64,000 nt of DNA from an uncultured Desulfatiglans sp. Lineage in GTDB: Bacteria > Desulfobacterota > DSM-4660 > Desulfatiglandales > Desulfatiglandaceae. The stretch is from contig LR026961.1 in the NCBI GenBank assembly GCA_900498135.1, forward strand, positions 3,060,601 to 3,124,600, read 5' to 3'. A program made the translations under genes and the position numbers. The notes beneath the pieces are model-generated. The model searched no databases and was not told the origin of the DNA. It saw only the letters and a list, made by a program, of their open reading frames with translations. Shown here one piece after another: positions 33,572 to 42,342 of the stretch; position 1 is the stretch's first letter, and each line of letters begins with the position of its first letter.

Positions 33572-34492
33572 TTATCCACCTGAATGATAAATCTCCATAG
33601 CCGCTTCGACACTTTCACCGGTAATGGTTATGGCATAAATAGCGTTGCACATTCTAGTGGCGTCTTGAAGAGATTTCTGATGGATATTTCTGCCTGTAGC
33701 GTTGCCTGAGGCGCCACTGACGTAGATCTGATCGTGAAGATCGTTAAGAAAGGATCGTACGTCCGTACTCGAACCGCCGGCACAAACGACTTTTGTGCGG
33801 CCTGCAGCCCAAACAGCCTCTTTGAATATTTCCTTTGATTCCTTCCCCTTTTGTTTAGGATAATTCACTTTGACGAAGTCACTGCCAAGGCAGGCTGCTA
33901 CTCCTGTAGCCCCTGCAATTAAGTGGGGATCTTTCTCGTCCTCTATGGCCTTGCCCCGCGGATAAACCCATAGCACCGTGATCAATCCATATTGATGCGC
34001 ATCATAGATGATTTGAGCCGCTTGATGCAGCATTTCGGCTTCGAATTCACTTCCCAGATAGAGCGTATAGCCTACTCCGAGGATGTTCAATTTGCTCTTA
34101 TCTCGAAAATCGATAATTCTATCAACCTCGAACCAATGGTGACTGAACGGGTCCGATTGAGAGACTTTAACAAGATTGCTTTTAGAATTCAGTTTTACAA
34201 GATAAGGAATATCTGGATAACTCATTCCATATCGGGCTATTAGCCCAAGCTGCGTCGCAAAAACACCGATCTTGCTCGAGTGTGCAATTTTAAAAAGATG
34301 TTCTGGGCTAGCATCATCGATATGGATTCCCGATCCATAAAAATCATCATTCAAGTGTTCAACCTTTTGGTCGCCTGCGAAAAGCATCAGACGGCCACTG
34401 CTTTTTGTGATTTTATTATAATTTTCGATGTAATGTATTTTGGAATCTTCCGGAACATCGGCGGGCATACAAATATCAAGTTTCTGATCCAT
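33572..34492 (-). CDS. Class I aldolase of the DeoC/FbaB type
   Basis: The 306-residue TIM-barrel protein resembles archaeal-type class I fructose-bisphosphate aldolases and related DeoC/LacD aldolases. It has an early AGDQKVEHLND segment, LVKLNSKSN, VLWVYPRGKAIEDEKDPHLIAGA, DFVKVNYPKQKG with the likely Schiff-base lysine, and KVVCAGGSSTDV with a phosphate-binding glycine region. Base composition is clearly more AT-rich than its neighbours, suggesting acquisition by transfer. An AAGGA Shine-Dalgarno precedes the ATG, and a TATAAT-like -10 lies at 34549-34544. The substrate is uncertain. Confidence 0.82.
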   Translation of the reverse strand: MDQKLDICMPADVPEDSKIHYIENYNKITKSSGRLMLFAGDQKVEHLNDDFYGSGIHIDDASPEHLFKIAHSSKIGVFATQLGLIARYGMSYPDIPYLVKLNSKSNLVKVSQSDPFSHHWFEVDRIIDFRDKSKLNILGVGYTLYLGSEFEAEMLHQAAQIIYDAHQYGLITVLWVYPRGKAIEDEKDPHLIAGATGVAACLGSDFVKVNYPKQKGKESKEIFKEAVWAAGRTKVVCAGGSSTDVRSFLNDLHDQIYVSGASGNATGRNIHQKSLQDATRMCNAIYAITITGESVEAAMEIYHSGG

Positions 34493-34634
34493 TCCGTATT
34501 CCTTTTTACAATATGTAAATTGCTACATGGATGTATACAAAAAATTATATATGACAATACTTAACACAATTGATTAAGAAAGAACAAGTAACGACGCCTT
34601 GTAAGGTGGAATGTCGATTATTAAAATCATAAAA

Positions 34635-34880
34635 TCACAATCGCGGGTCGATATTTCCAGGTCCTCCACAATCCGGCGTGTAACATGTGATGTTTATGAA
34701 ATTACATTTTTCACCACATTCCGGGCAGATATCTGGCGGTGATGGAGCGGTTAATGTAAAACCGCAATGGGAACATTTCCAATACGTCAGTCCGCACTTT
34801 GGGCAGATATCTCCTTCAAACCTTCCGTCAGCCGTATAACCGCAATGCGCGCATACCCACTTTTCTTGTTCATTGGTCAT
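34635..34880 (-). CDS. Double rubredoxin-like protein
   Basis: This 81-residue protein has two rubredoxin-type Cys4 sites, WVCAHCGYTADGRFEGDICP plus KCG, and WKCSHCGFTLTAPSPPDICP plus ECG. A C-terminal cysteine pair follows (NITCYTPDCGG). I start it at ATG 34880, which has a strong AAGGAGGGG site. Rubredoxins donate electrons to superoxide reductase and rubrerythrins in anaerobes, and a superoxide reductase gene lies 1.5 kb away. Direct partnership is inference. Confidence 0.88.
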   Translation of the reverse strand: MTNEQEKWVCAHCGYTADGRFEGDICPKCGLTYWKCSHCGFTLTAPSPPDICPECGEKCNFINITCYTPDCGGPGNIDPRL

Positions 34881-34959
34881 AATGTCCCCTCCTTGCTCTC
34901 CCGTTCCAATGAAGAATTCCCTAAATTCCATCCGGAAATGATTTCCCTGCGGAAGCCCG

Positions 34960-35150
34960 TTTCCAATTCGGAAATGAGGATTTTTCTTTACACGCTGTGC
35001 ATGCTCAGTCCCACTTCTGCGGGGGGGGTCCCGCTTTGGCCAATATCGATGAAATCAAGCAATCGCGCGGTGGCGACCTGCTGGTCGCCGCAAAAGCAAA
35101 TGTGCAGATCGACACCGAGATTGGCCAAAAAGATCATTTCTGCATGGATG
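34960..35150 (+). repeat. Dispersed hairpin repeat, copy 8 (one insert module)
   Basis: The left arm is TTTCCAATTCGGAAATGAGG and the right arm ends GATCATTTCTGCATGGATG. The insert module (about 34994-35036) includes CATGCTCAGTCCCAC. The core is GGCGACCTGCTGGTCGCC. The CATCCGGAAATGATTTCC flank lies at 34929-34946, right behind the rubredoxin gene start. Confidence 0.9.
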
Positions 35151-35552
35151 CTCCCTCATAATCAGAATATAGCAATTGTCATGCCTTGTCATGTTTCTGG
35201 CGCAGCGGTAAATCGCTTCCGGAACCTTTAATCGAGCCGGCCGGAAATGCTCTTCTCACTGTGCCAGAGATGTCTGTTTTTCATGAGAATACAAAAGGAT
35301 AGAAGGTGAGGATTCAAAGGGAGGCTTGATCGCATGGCACCGCGGGGATATCGGCAAGGCATCTATACGGTATGGGCGGCAGAAGCATCGCTGGTCTTAC
35401 TGAAGAGCGGGGTCGTTACCTCTTTTCTGGTAACGATGTGCCGCGGTTTGTAACGTTACTTTGGCGCAGCATCCGCGGATGGGGCCGGGAGGGAAAACAA
35501 TGAGAGGATCAAAGCTCGCCCTTGATAAAGTCAGGAATCGCTTAAGGAGCGG

Positions 35553-35627
35553 TTTTCATCCGGAAAGGGTCTTCCCCGCCGATTTCAGCTTCCGTTTGAC
35601 GATTTGCTGGTGCGGCGACTGGTCGGG
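35553..35627 (-). repeat. Dispersed hairpin repeat, copy 9 (reverse, degenerate fragment)
   Basis: Decayed right-arm half in reverse. CATCCGGAAAGGGTCTT is followed by a scrambled middle and GGTGCGGCGACTGGTCG. It aligns over about 75 bases with the right half of intact copies. Confidence 0.55.
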
Positions 35628-36139
35628 GCTAATCCATACAGATTTCTGGTTTTATGATCGAAGAGGAAAATTTTTCGCGAATGGCAAGAAGGCTCATACG
35701 ATCTTTCCCTTTTCGCGAGGCATTTCGCAAGCGTGCTGCCGGCAATGGTAACGTTACTTCAACCGGTTGACGTGAAAAACCCCCCTGTTTTGTTGTTCCG
35801 TGCTATTGGCATATGTATTGCGTATTGAAATTGGACGAACTGAATCCGATGTTTTGCTTTTAACAAAAAGATTCCTTGCTTCAAGGCAGGACAGGATCCT
35901 TTGTCCGCGATCGTGGTAAGCAGGGACTGTCCGTCGCCGATTACAAACCGCTGCTCGCCTATTCCACCAGAATTTTTGCAGTCTTCTGGGAAGGCGATGT
36001 GACTGTGTAGAAAAACAGATGATTTCTCGGCGCAACCCGGATTCTTCGCACCTTGGGATGTCTGGTTCCGCTGCTTCTGGTGCGTCTCGATCTGTCGATA
36101 TTTAGATCCATCCGGAAATAGTTTCCCGGTAAAATCCGG

Positions 36140-36331
36140 TTTTCGATCCGGAAATGAGGATTTTTCTTTTCACGGTGCTCATGCTCAGTCCCGCCCCTGA
36201 GGGGCGGGTGCTGGTTTGGCCAATATCAAGGAAATCCAGCGTTTGCGCGGAGGCGACCTGGTGGTCGCCGCACAAGCAAACGTGCAGATTGACGCCGAGA
36301 TTGGCCAAAAAGACCATTTCCGGATGGAAAC
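36140..36331 (+). repeat. Dispersed hairpin repeat, copy 10 (one insert module)
   Basis: The copy runs from TTTTCGATCCGGAAATGAGG to CATTTCCGGATGGAAAC. A short insert module with CGCCCCTGAGGGGCG lies near 36190-36210. The core stem has loop TGGT: GGCGACCTGGTGGTCGCC. It ends 37 bases before the superoxide reductase start codon. Confidence 0.93.
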
Positions 36332-36368
36332 TCACTAACATCGGCTATGTGAGAGAAAGGAGGATACC

Positions 36369-36719
36369 ATGGAGTTTTCCGATCTTATCAAAACGGCCAA
36401 AGACGAAGGCAACGAGAAGCATGTGCCTACGATCACGATCGACAAGGGATTCAAGGAAGGGAGGGATATCATCCGGGTGGTGGTTGGCCATGAGAGTCCT
36501 CATCCAAACACCCCCGAGCATCACATTGCATGGCTTGAGCTTTATGGCGTCAAGAAAGACGGAGGCCAAATCATCAACTTGGGCCGGGCGGCATGGGCTC
36601 CTGTCTATTCCAACCCCAACATTCGTTTCCAAATCAACCAAATCGCAGACTTCAAGGCTTTTTATGCTACTGCTTATTGCAATATCCACGGCCTTTGGGG
36701 AAATGTATTGGAGATTTGA
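36369..36719 (+). CDS. sor: Superoxide reductase (neelaredoxin type)
   Basis: The 116-residue protein reduces superoxide to hydrogen peroxide at a mononuclear iron centre in the cytoplasm. The iron ligands are all visible by alignment with the family: His18 in EKHVP, His45 in SPHPN, His51 in EHHIAW, and Cys104 and His107 in YCNIHGLW. Glu16 and Lys17 occupy the conserved active-site lid positions. There is no N-terminal desulforedoxin iron site, so it is the one-iron class. The Shine-Dalgarno AAAGGAGG is strong. Electrons probably come from rubredoxin. Confidence 0.97.
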   Translation: MEFSDLIKTAKDEGNEKHVPTITIDKGFKEGRDIIRVVVGHESPHPNTPEHHIAWLELYGVKKDGGQIINLGRAAWAPVYSNPNIRFQINQIADFKAFYATAYCNIHGLWGNVLEI

Positions 36720-36762
36720 TTATTACAAAATCTCTCAGTCCAATTGTACAAGGAGGATTCAC

Positions 36763-36963
36763 ATGAAATTGGAAGAAATCAAGAAAGCGATCGAAGGGTT
36801 GACAGATGCGGAAAAAAAGGAGTTTTTCTCCGAAATTGTTCCAGACATCTGCGATGAATCTCTTACTAAAGAAGGATGCCGTATGATATTCGAGAGAAAA
36901 TTATCAGGATCAAGATATCTGGAGTCTTTTGATGAGCTTCACGAACTTCAGAAAAAAGAGTAA
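36763..36963 (+). CDS. Small acidic protein downstream of superoxide reductase
   Basis: The 66-residue product, starting KLEEIKKAIEGLTDAEKKEF, is not a family I recognise. It is highly charged and predicted helical, with two cysteines. An AAGGAGG site six bases before ATG 36763 is excellent, and the gene lies 43 bases after sor, so cotranscription is likely. The open frame extends far upstream, but only through sor and repeat sequence, so the ATG at 36763 is the true start. Confidence 0.75.
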   Translation: MKLEEIKKAIEGLTDAEKKEFFSEIVPDICDESLTKEGCRMIFERKLSGSRYLESFDELHELQKKE

Positions 36964-37071
36964 AAAACAGAGGGTATCCTGGGAAACAGCTTTTTGAGCA
37001 GAGAAACTGTTGAAGTATAAAACTTCATCTATCGAGTCGTTTCTAAATATGACTGTCGCTGGGTGGTCCCG

Positions 37072-37989
37072 ATGAGGCTTGAGATCCTTACGGCTGAGTC
37101 CTTGGGAGTACGGGGTCTTTGCTGTCGGTTGGAGATACGAGGCCGCGTGATCGTGATCGATCCCGGGGTTGCCCTGGGTGCCTGGCGACATCGACTCCCA
37201 CCCCACCCGGTGCAGATCGCTGTGGGTGTCGCTGCGCGCCAACGCATTGTTGCAGCCCTGGAGAGCGCTACGGACGTGGTTTTCAGCCATTATCACGGGG
37301 ATCATATCCCTCTGGCGGATGCCAACCCTTATCAATTGTCGTTTTCGCAATTACCAGACCGTTTCAGGACGTTGCGCGCCTGGGCAAAGGCACCTGAAGG
37401 GCAGTCCGAAAAGAGTCGATCCCGGGCGGATGCGCTGATGGGTCTCTTCTCAGCGGGATGGAGAATTGCGGAGGGGATGGAAGATGGCCCATTGCGGTTT
37501 TCGGGGGCGATGCCGCACGGTTTGGACGGTCTGCCATTCGGACACGTGATGATGACGCGCGTGAAACTGGGGGGCTGCACCTTTGTACACGGCTCGGATA
37601 TCCAGCTTCTCGACGATGCCACAGTGGACGCTGTTCTCGAATGGTCACCGGATATCGTCCTGGCGGCCGGCCCGCCGCTCTACCAGAATGGACTTCTTTC
37701 GGAGGATCGCGTCCGTGCCTGGAAAAACGCCAAACGCCTGGCGAAAAAGGTTCGGATTCTTATTCTCGATCATCATCTGCTACGTTCAGCCGAGGGGGTG
37801 GATTGGTTGAAAGCTCTGTCCAAGACAGTCGAGCGGCGCGTCTACTGCGCAGCCGATTTCATGGGCCATCCCAGGCGGCTGTTGGAAGCGGAACGTCAGG
37901 ACCTTTATCGGATAATGCCTGTGAAAGAAGGGTGGCATGAAGCGTATGCACGAGGTCTGACATCCGTGAAAGAGTTTGCCGCCGGCTGA
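37072..37989 (+). CDS. Metallo-beta-lactamase-fold hydrolase (UPF0282-like)
   Basis: The 305-residue protein has the MBL metal motif SHYHGDHIPL and downstream metal residues in HGSDIQLLDD and LDHHLLRS. The overall pattern (VIVIDPGVALG, HYHGDH, DIVLAAGPPLY) resembles the UPF0282 hydrolases best known from archaea. Function is unknown; nuclease or lactonase activity is possible. I start at ATG 37072; a GTG nine bases upstream is in frame. A strong hairpin terminator follows the stop. Confidence 0.82.
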   Translation: MRLEILTAESLGVRGLCCRLEIRGRVIVIDPGVALGAWRHRLPPHPVQIAVGVAARQRIVAALESATDVVFSHYHGDHIPLADANPYQLSFSQLPDRFRTLRAWAKAPEGQSEKSRSRADALMGLFSAGWRIAEGMEDGPLRFSGAMPHGLDGLPFGHVMMTRVKLGGCTFVHGSDIQLLDDATVDAVLEWSPDIVLAAGPPLYQNGLLSEDRVRAWKNAKRLAKKVRILILDHHLLRSAEGVDWLKALSKTVERRVYCAADFMGHPRRLLEAERQDLYRIMPVKEGWHEAYARGLTSVKEFAAG

Positions 37990-38035
37990 ACGAAGACGAG
38001 GTTCCTTTCTCCACGGAAAAGAACCTCGTCTTCGT
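37990..38035. terminator. Bidirectional hairpin terminator
   Basis: ACGAAGACGAGGTTC (37990-38004) and GAACCTCGTCTTCGT (38021-38035) are perfectly complementary over 15 bases around a 16-base loop. The hairpin lies between the convergent MBL and hisF genes. The flanking T-tract is weak, but position and symmetry fit a shared terminator. Confidence 0.8.
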
Positions 38036-38054
38036 ATTTCCGGGTGGAAACAAA

Positions 38055-38813
38055 TCAGGTTCTCACCGTCACCCCCCGTTTTTGGAGATAGGTCTTGAGT
38101 TCCTGTATCCCAATGATATTGAAATGAAAAACTGATGCGGCAAGGAGGATGTCCGCACCGGCCTCCACTGCGTCGTAGAAGTGCTCGAGCTTTCCGGCTC
38201 CGCCCGAAGCGACTACGTCCGCTCCTGTGGCTTCCTTTATTCTCCGGATCAGGGGAAGATCGAAACCCTGCTTCATCCCATCGGTGCTCTTGCTGGTGGG
38301 CAGAATCGTTTTTACCCCGTAGCCGGCTACTTGCTTTGCCCATTCGACGGCGTCGGCGCCCGTTGCGGTCCGGCCTCCATCGATATAGACTTCGTATCCG
38401 GATGGCAGACGGTCATTGACTGCTGCATCGATGGCCACGGTGACCCGCTCCGTCCCGAACGCCTTGACCATTTGTCGAATGACCTCGGGTTTGCGGAAGG
38501 CGGCACTGCTCGTTGAAATCTTGTCGGCTCCAGCATGGAGCACGGCCTCAGCGGAGGCCACGTCGCTGATGCCCCCGCCGACGGTGAAAGGGATCGTCGC
38601 GGCGCGGGCTACTTTTTCGACTACATCCAGCATGGTCGCTCGTCCTTCGACCGTCGCGGTGATATCCAGAAGGGCCAGTTCATCCGCCCCGGCATGGCAG
38701 TAGGCGACGCAGCAGGCAACCGGATCACCGGCATCGCGGATGTCGACGAATTGAACGCCCTTGACGACGCGTCCGTTCTGCATATCGAGACAGGGCATGA
38801 TTCTGATGGTCAT
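38055..38813 (-). CDS. hisF: Imidazole glycerol phosphate synthase cyclase subunit HisF
   Basis: The 252-residue TIM barrel is the cyclase half of IGP synthase in histidine biosynthesis. Catalytic Asp residues are in IMPCLDMQNGRVVKG and VTVAIDAAV. Phosphate-binding glycines are in TVGGGISDV and VVASGGAGKLEHF. Its partner hisH and other his genes are not in the window. HisF paralogues also serve in surface-sugar amination pathways, but no such genes are near. The conserved catalytic residues favour a working cyclase. Confidence 0.92.
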   Translation of the reverse strand: MTIRIMPCLDMQNGRVVKGVQFVDIRDAGDPVACCVAYCHAGADELALLDITATVEGRATMLDVVEKVARAATIPFTVGGGISDVASAEAVLHAGADKISTSSAAFRKPEVIRQMVKAFGTERVTVAIDAAVNDRLPSGYEVYIDGGRTATGADAVEWAKQVAGYGVKTILPTSKSTDGMKQGFDLPLIRRIKEATGADVVASGGAGKLEHFYDAVEAGADILLAASVFHFNIIGIQELKTYLQKRGVTVRT

Positions 38814-39325
38814 CGGTGCTTCCTCCCGTTGCGAATGGGATCGATCGTTTCGTAGAAAAACCGGTAGGCTTTGCAGCTCGGACCCCTTTCCATTTGGAAA
38901 GGACCTTTTTGCCCGACATCAGCGCCGATCTGCACGGTTGGTCGTGGGACGACCTGCAGGTCGTCTCCATTCAAGCGCTTGGCTCCCTCGAGAGGGCGGG
39001 AAGGGGACCCGCCACTACGCGGCGCGGCAGGCGCTCCGCATCCTTCTCGGACCAGGATTTTCGGCATTATCTGGAAAACCTCTGAGAATGTAAAGCCGAA
39101 TGTGACGGTGGGGTCTGTGTCTCCTGCCTGGAGGCGAAGCATGGACGTCTGATCATCCTAGCCATCCGCGTTTCCAGGGGCTCGGCCTGTCCGTGAAGCG
39201 GCTGTCAGGGCTCTGTGCTCGCCCTGTCGTGAGTCCCAGGGCAGGATGGGGCGCATGAGGAGGTTGCAGGGTCCGTCCCGTCGGCACGGAACGATGTTGG
39301 TCTGCCGCATGGCAGGGGAAGCGGA
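38814..39325. other. Intergenic region between hisF and the PocR kinase gene
   Basis: It contains the decayed repeat copy 11 and otherwise no recognisable gene, promoter or terminator. Confidence 0.45.
38886..38990 (-). repeat. Dispersed hairpin repeat, copy 11 (reverse, partly decayed)
   Basis: Starts TTTCCATTTGGAAAGGACC, keeps a TTTTTGCCCGACATC segment, and has the centre GACGACCTGCAGGTCGTC. The outer pair of the central stem is changed on both sides relative to GGCGACC/GGTCGCC. The far arm is lost after about 38985. Confidence 0.7.
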
Positions 39326-41347
39326 TTAGGACAAGTTCTTGGCGATCGAGAACGAGACGGTGACGCCCCCTTTTGGGTTGACCTCCATCCAGGCTGTGCC
39401 GCCATGCTTTTCGGCAAGCTCCTTGATGATAGCCAACCCAAGACCGGTCCCTTCGATTCCGGTCGAATTCTTTCTGCGGGTGAAGATTTCGAAAAGATCA
39501 TTGGAATCACTGCCGGACATGCCGACGCCGTCATCCTCTACGGCAATGATGTGAAAGTCCTCATCTTCACAGTTCGACAAGGTGATCGTGCTCAGCTTCG
39601 ACCCGCCGTATTTCAAGGCGTTGTCTACGATATTGCTGATGATCCTGAGCAAAGCCGTCCGGTCCGCATGAATGGAGGGAAGATCCAGTGGTTCGACGAA
39701 CCGGATGTTCCTCAAGTTGAACTGGATCTCGAAATTGTCCCGCACGAAACGCACCACTTCTTTCAACCGGCAGTTTTCCAGATGGAGGGGCACCTCTTTG
39801 GCGGAGATGTACATATTGATTTTCTGGACCAGGGAGACAAGGTGTTCGGATGCCTGCAGCACCTTATCGCAGTATTCGACGCCTTTCTCGTCGAGCACTT
39901 TTCCATATTTGTCCCGAAGCAGCTTGGTCAGACCGTGGATGGCTATGGCGGGGCTTTTCAGGTCGTGCGAGACGGAATACGCGAACAGTCTGGTCTTTTG
40001 GCTCTGTTCCTTCAGCGTCGCTTCGGCCAGTTTCCGGTCGGTGATGTCCCGACCCACGGCCTGCAGTTCGTAGGGGTTGCCGTTTTGATCCAGGATCAGG
40101 CGGTTCGTCCACCTGTGCCAGCGGATGTCGCCGCCGGGTGTGATGACGCGATGTTCATGCGTTATCAGCGGATTTTGCGGCGTGAGAGACCGCAGGGTCG
40201 CGATGACGAGATCGCGCTCCTCCTCGGGGATCATAGGATGGAAGCTGTTCCCGATCAGTTCCTCCTGCTCTTTTCCGAAGTAGCGGCAATAGGCTCCATT
40301 GACGTAGGTCAGAACGCCGTCGAGGCTGAAACGGCAGATCAGCTCGGTTTGGTCTTCGACAATAGCCCTGTAACGTGTTTCGCTTTTTCGCAGCTCTCTT
40401 TCAACATGCTTATGTTCGCTGACATCACGATTGCTGGCACGAACACCCAGCCAGGCGCCGCCCTGGTCATGGACGGGCTGGCAGTAATGGCTGATCCATC
40501 TCTCCTCCCCGACGCGGGTGATGATCCTGAAATCGATGTTTCCTTCCTTACGCTCCACGAGCTCTTTCTGGAGGTGCTCGGCAAATGCGGATCGGTCTTC
40601 CGGATGCACGATGTCGATCAAGAGTTTTCGTTCACGAATGAATTCTTCTGCTCTGTAGCCGGTGATCCGTTCGACGGAGGGCGTTACGTACACGTAGCTC
40701 CCGTCGGACCCCATCCAGCTTTCCCAATCCCAGGTAAAATCGGCGAAAATGCGGAACCGCGCTTCGCTCTCGCGCAGCGCTGTTTCGGCCTCGATCTGCC
40801 TGTAACGGGCAAGCCCGGTTTCGGCGATGAAGTGGACCAGGGCTACGTAGTAGTCCATGATCCGATGCGCTTTTTCGCGGCTTATTACAGGAACGAGATC
40901 CAACGCCTCCAGGTATCGATCGAGATCGAAGCCGAAGGTCTTCGCCTGTGTCTCGAAGAAGGTCCGTGGCGGCTCTTCTCCTTCGATGAAGAATTGGCCG
41001 TAATAAATGGTCGCCAGATGGCTTCCGGCGATGATGATGGGGGCGGCCATGTCGACCAGGCCGTTCTTGCACTGGTACTCCACGTATTTCCCCTGACCGA
41101 TGCACCGGTTGATATATAAATCGCTCTCCACGCATCGATCGTTGGTCTTTGGGTTCCGCCGGTGAAAATCCGTGCAGATCTTCTGCCAACCTTTGGCGAC
41201 AAGAATGGTTCCTTTATTGTCAATGACCGCGATGGCAAGGCCCGTGGCTTTGTTGAAAAGCCCCATCAACCGGTCGAGCTGATCGATGTCCACCAGTTCG
41301 TGGAGTGTGTATTTTGTTTCCTTCGAAGCCGTCGTTGCTTCCATCAT
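39326..41347 (-). CDS. PocR-PAS-PAS hybrid-sensor histidine kinase
   Basis: This protein of 673 residues starts with a PocR-type ligand-sensing domain (residues about 15-180: GLFNKATGLAIAVIDNKGTI, TNDRCVESD, YQCKNGLVDMAAPI). Two PAS/PAC modules follow (about 195-310 and 320-440). Then come HisKA (SVSHDLKSPAIAIHG) and an HATPase (NIVDNALKYGG, EDDGVGMS, GIEGTGLGL). There are no membrane spans, so it senses in the cytoplasm. PocR domains often bind hydrocarbon-derived small molecules. It overlaps mscS by four bases (ATGA), implying coupled expression with the channel. No response regulator is adjacent. Confidence 0.93.
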   Translation of the reverse strand: MMEATTASKETKYTLHELVDIDQLDRLMGLFNKATGLAIAVIDNKGTILVAKGWQKICTDFHRRNPKTNDRCVESDLYINRCIGQGKYVEYQCKNGLVDMAAPIIIAGSHLATIYYGQFFIEGEEPPRTFFETQAKTFGFDLDRYLEALDLVPVISREKAHRIMDYYVALVHFIAETGLARYRQIEAETALRESEARFRIFADFTWDWESWMGSDGSYVYVTPSVERITGYRAEEFIRERKLLIDIVHPEDRSAFAEHLQKELVERKEGNIDFRIITRVGEERWISHYCQPVHDQGGAWLGVRASNRDVSEHKHVERELRKSETRYRAIVEDQTELICRFSLDGVLTYVNGAYCRYFGKEQEELIGNSFHPMIPEEERDLVIATLRSLTPQNPLITHEHRVITPGGDIRWHRWTNRLILDQNGNPYELQAVGRDITDRKLAEATLKEQSQKTRLFAYSVSHDLKSPAIAIHGLTKLLRDKYGKVLDEKGVEYCDKVLQASEHLVSLVQKINMYISAKEVPLHLENCRLKEVVRFVRDNFEIQFNLRNIRFVEPLDLPSIHADRTALLRIISNIVDNALKYGGSKLSTITLSNCEDEDFHIIAVEDDGVGMSGSDSNDLFEIFTRRKNSTGIEGTGLGLAIIKELAEKHGGTAWMEVNPKGGVTVSFSIAKNLS

Positions 41348-42198
41348 ATGCGCTCTTCAACCGGGTTTTCTCGATACGGGGTGTCTTGCTCCGTCCAACC
41401 ACCGCTCTGCCCATCGAGGTGCACGTCCCGCTGTGGATGCGCAAAGGCAATCCCTTCGTCATCGAAGAGGAGCTTGACCCTTTCATAGAGTTCACAACGG
41501 GCCTTGAAAAATTTCTGGTTTTCCACCCACCCGCGGGCCGACAGAACCACGCCGTTTTCGGTCAGCGAAAGGACATAGACCGTGGGAGCGGGTTTTTCCT
41601 GGATTCGGGGATCCTCTGTCAGGACGCGCTTGAGAAGGGTCTTGGCCTTGAGCATGTCTTCCCGGTAGCCTATGGTTAGGTAAAGCCGTATCTGCCGCGT
41701 GGGGGTGTAGTGATAGTTTGAAACGATGTCATTGAAAACCATCCGGTTGGGGATGAAGAGCGTCCTGCCGTCGAAGGTCCGCAGCCGTGTGTGGAGAAAG
41801 GTGGTTGCTTCCACTTTTCCGAGCAGCCCGCCCATCTCGACCGTGTTGCCTACTTTGTAGGGAAGCGTTGGCAGGTAGGGTCTGAACAGGACGATGAGGC
41901 CGATCCCTCCCAGGAGCGCCGCCAGCAGGATACGGCGGATAACGATGGCCGGCACACCGATGAAAGACAGGGCAAGGGCGGCCACCAGCGCGATCATCAG
42001 GATGTTGAGGCTCATGATCAGGGGGTTGAGCAGCGGCGGTTTGGCGATTCTTTTCTGAAGCACCTGTCGAAGGTGCCTGATGAGCCACTGGGTCGCGATG
42101 AGCCCGATGACCAGGATCGCCAGGGCGGTCACAATGTCCCTGCCGTGAATCACCAGCAGGTCGCCGAATTTGTAGAACTCGTTGAAGGTTTCATCCAT
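41344..42198 (-). CDS. MscS-family mechanosensitive ion channel
   Basis: The 284-residue membrane protein has three N-terminal helices. The pore-lining helix is IVIRRILLAALLGGIGLIVL. The beta domain that follows has GNTVEMGGLLGKVEATTFLHT and IPNRMVFNDIVSNY, and a cytoplasmic alpha-beta domain ends the protein. Such channels release solutes upon hypo-osmotic stress. Size matches the short MscS class. The stop codon overlaps the start of the PocR kinase gene. Confidence 0.93.
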   Translation of the reverse strand: MDETFNEFYKFGDLLVIHGRDIVTALAILVIGLIATQWLIRHLRQVLQKRIAKPPLLNPLIMSLNILMIALVAALALSFIGVPAIVIRRILLAALLGGIGLIVLFRPYLPTLPYKVGNTVEMGGLLGKVEATTFLHTRLRTFDGRTLFIPNRMVFNDIVSNYHYTPTRQIRLYLTIGYREDMLKAKTLLKRVLTEDPRIQEKPAPTVYVLSLTENGVVLSARGWVENQKFFKARCELYERVKLLFDDEGIAFAHPQRDVHLDGQSGGWTEQDTPYRENPVEERI

Positions 42199-42342
42199 AG
42201 GACTGACTCGATGTGGGACAGGGGCAAAGAAGGATCACCGTCCCGAATGGCGTTGCACGGCGGTGGCCCATGTCCCATTCCTGAGCGGGCAGGCTCCTCG
42301 AGGGCGCAGGCATTCTGAGGAAGGGCCACGGGCGGACACGGG

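Larger units (their letters stand above)
34881..36139. other. Large intergenic region dominated by repeats
   Basis: About 1.26 kb carries repeat copies 8 and 9 (copy 10 follows). Two copies of the palindrome GTAACGTTAC occur at 35450-35459 and 35748-35757. A 44-codon open frame from TTG 35876 to TAG 36010 ends GLSVADYKPLLAYSTRIFAV and then FWEGDVTV. It looks protein-like, but I recognise no family; it may be a gene remnant. Nothing else is evident. Confidence 0.5.

Noticed and set aside
35876..36010. 44-codon frame ending in a protein-like peptide
   Set aside because: It reads plausibly but has no family match, only a TTG start without a clear ribosome-binding site, and lies in a decayed intergenic region; kept only as a possible remnant.
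36154..36762. Upstream extension of the small gene after sor
   Set aside because: It runs through the repeat and out of frame through sor; the real start has a strong AAGGAGG at 36763.
39404..41119. 571-codon open frame on the plus strand
   Set aside because: Antisense to the PocR kinase, whose domains are clear; no motif or ribosome-binding site of its own.
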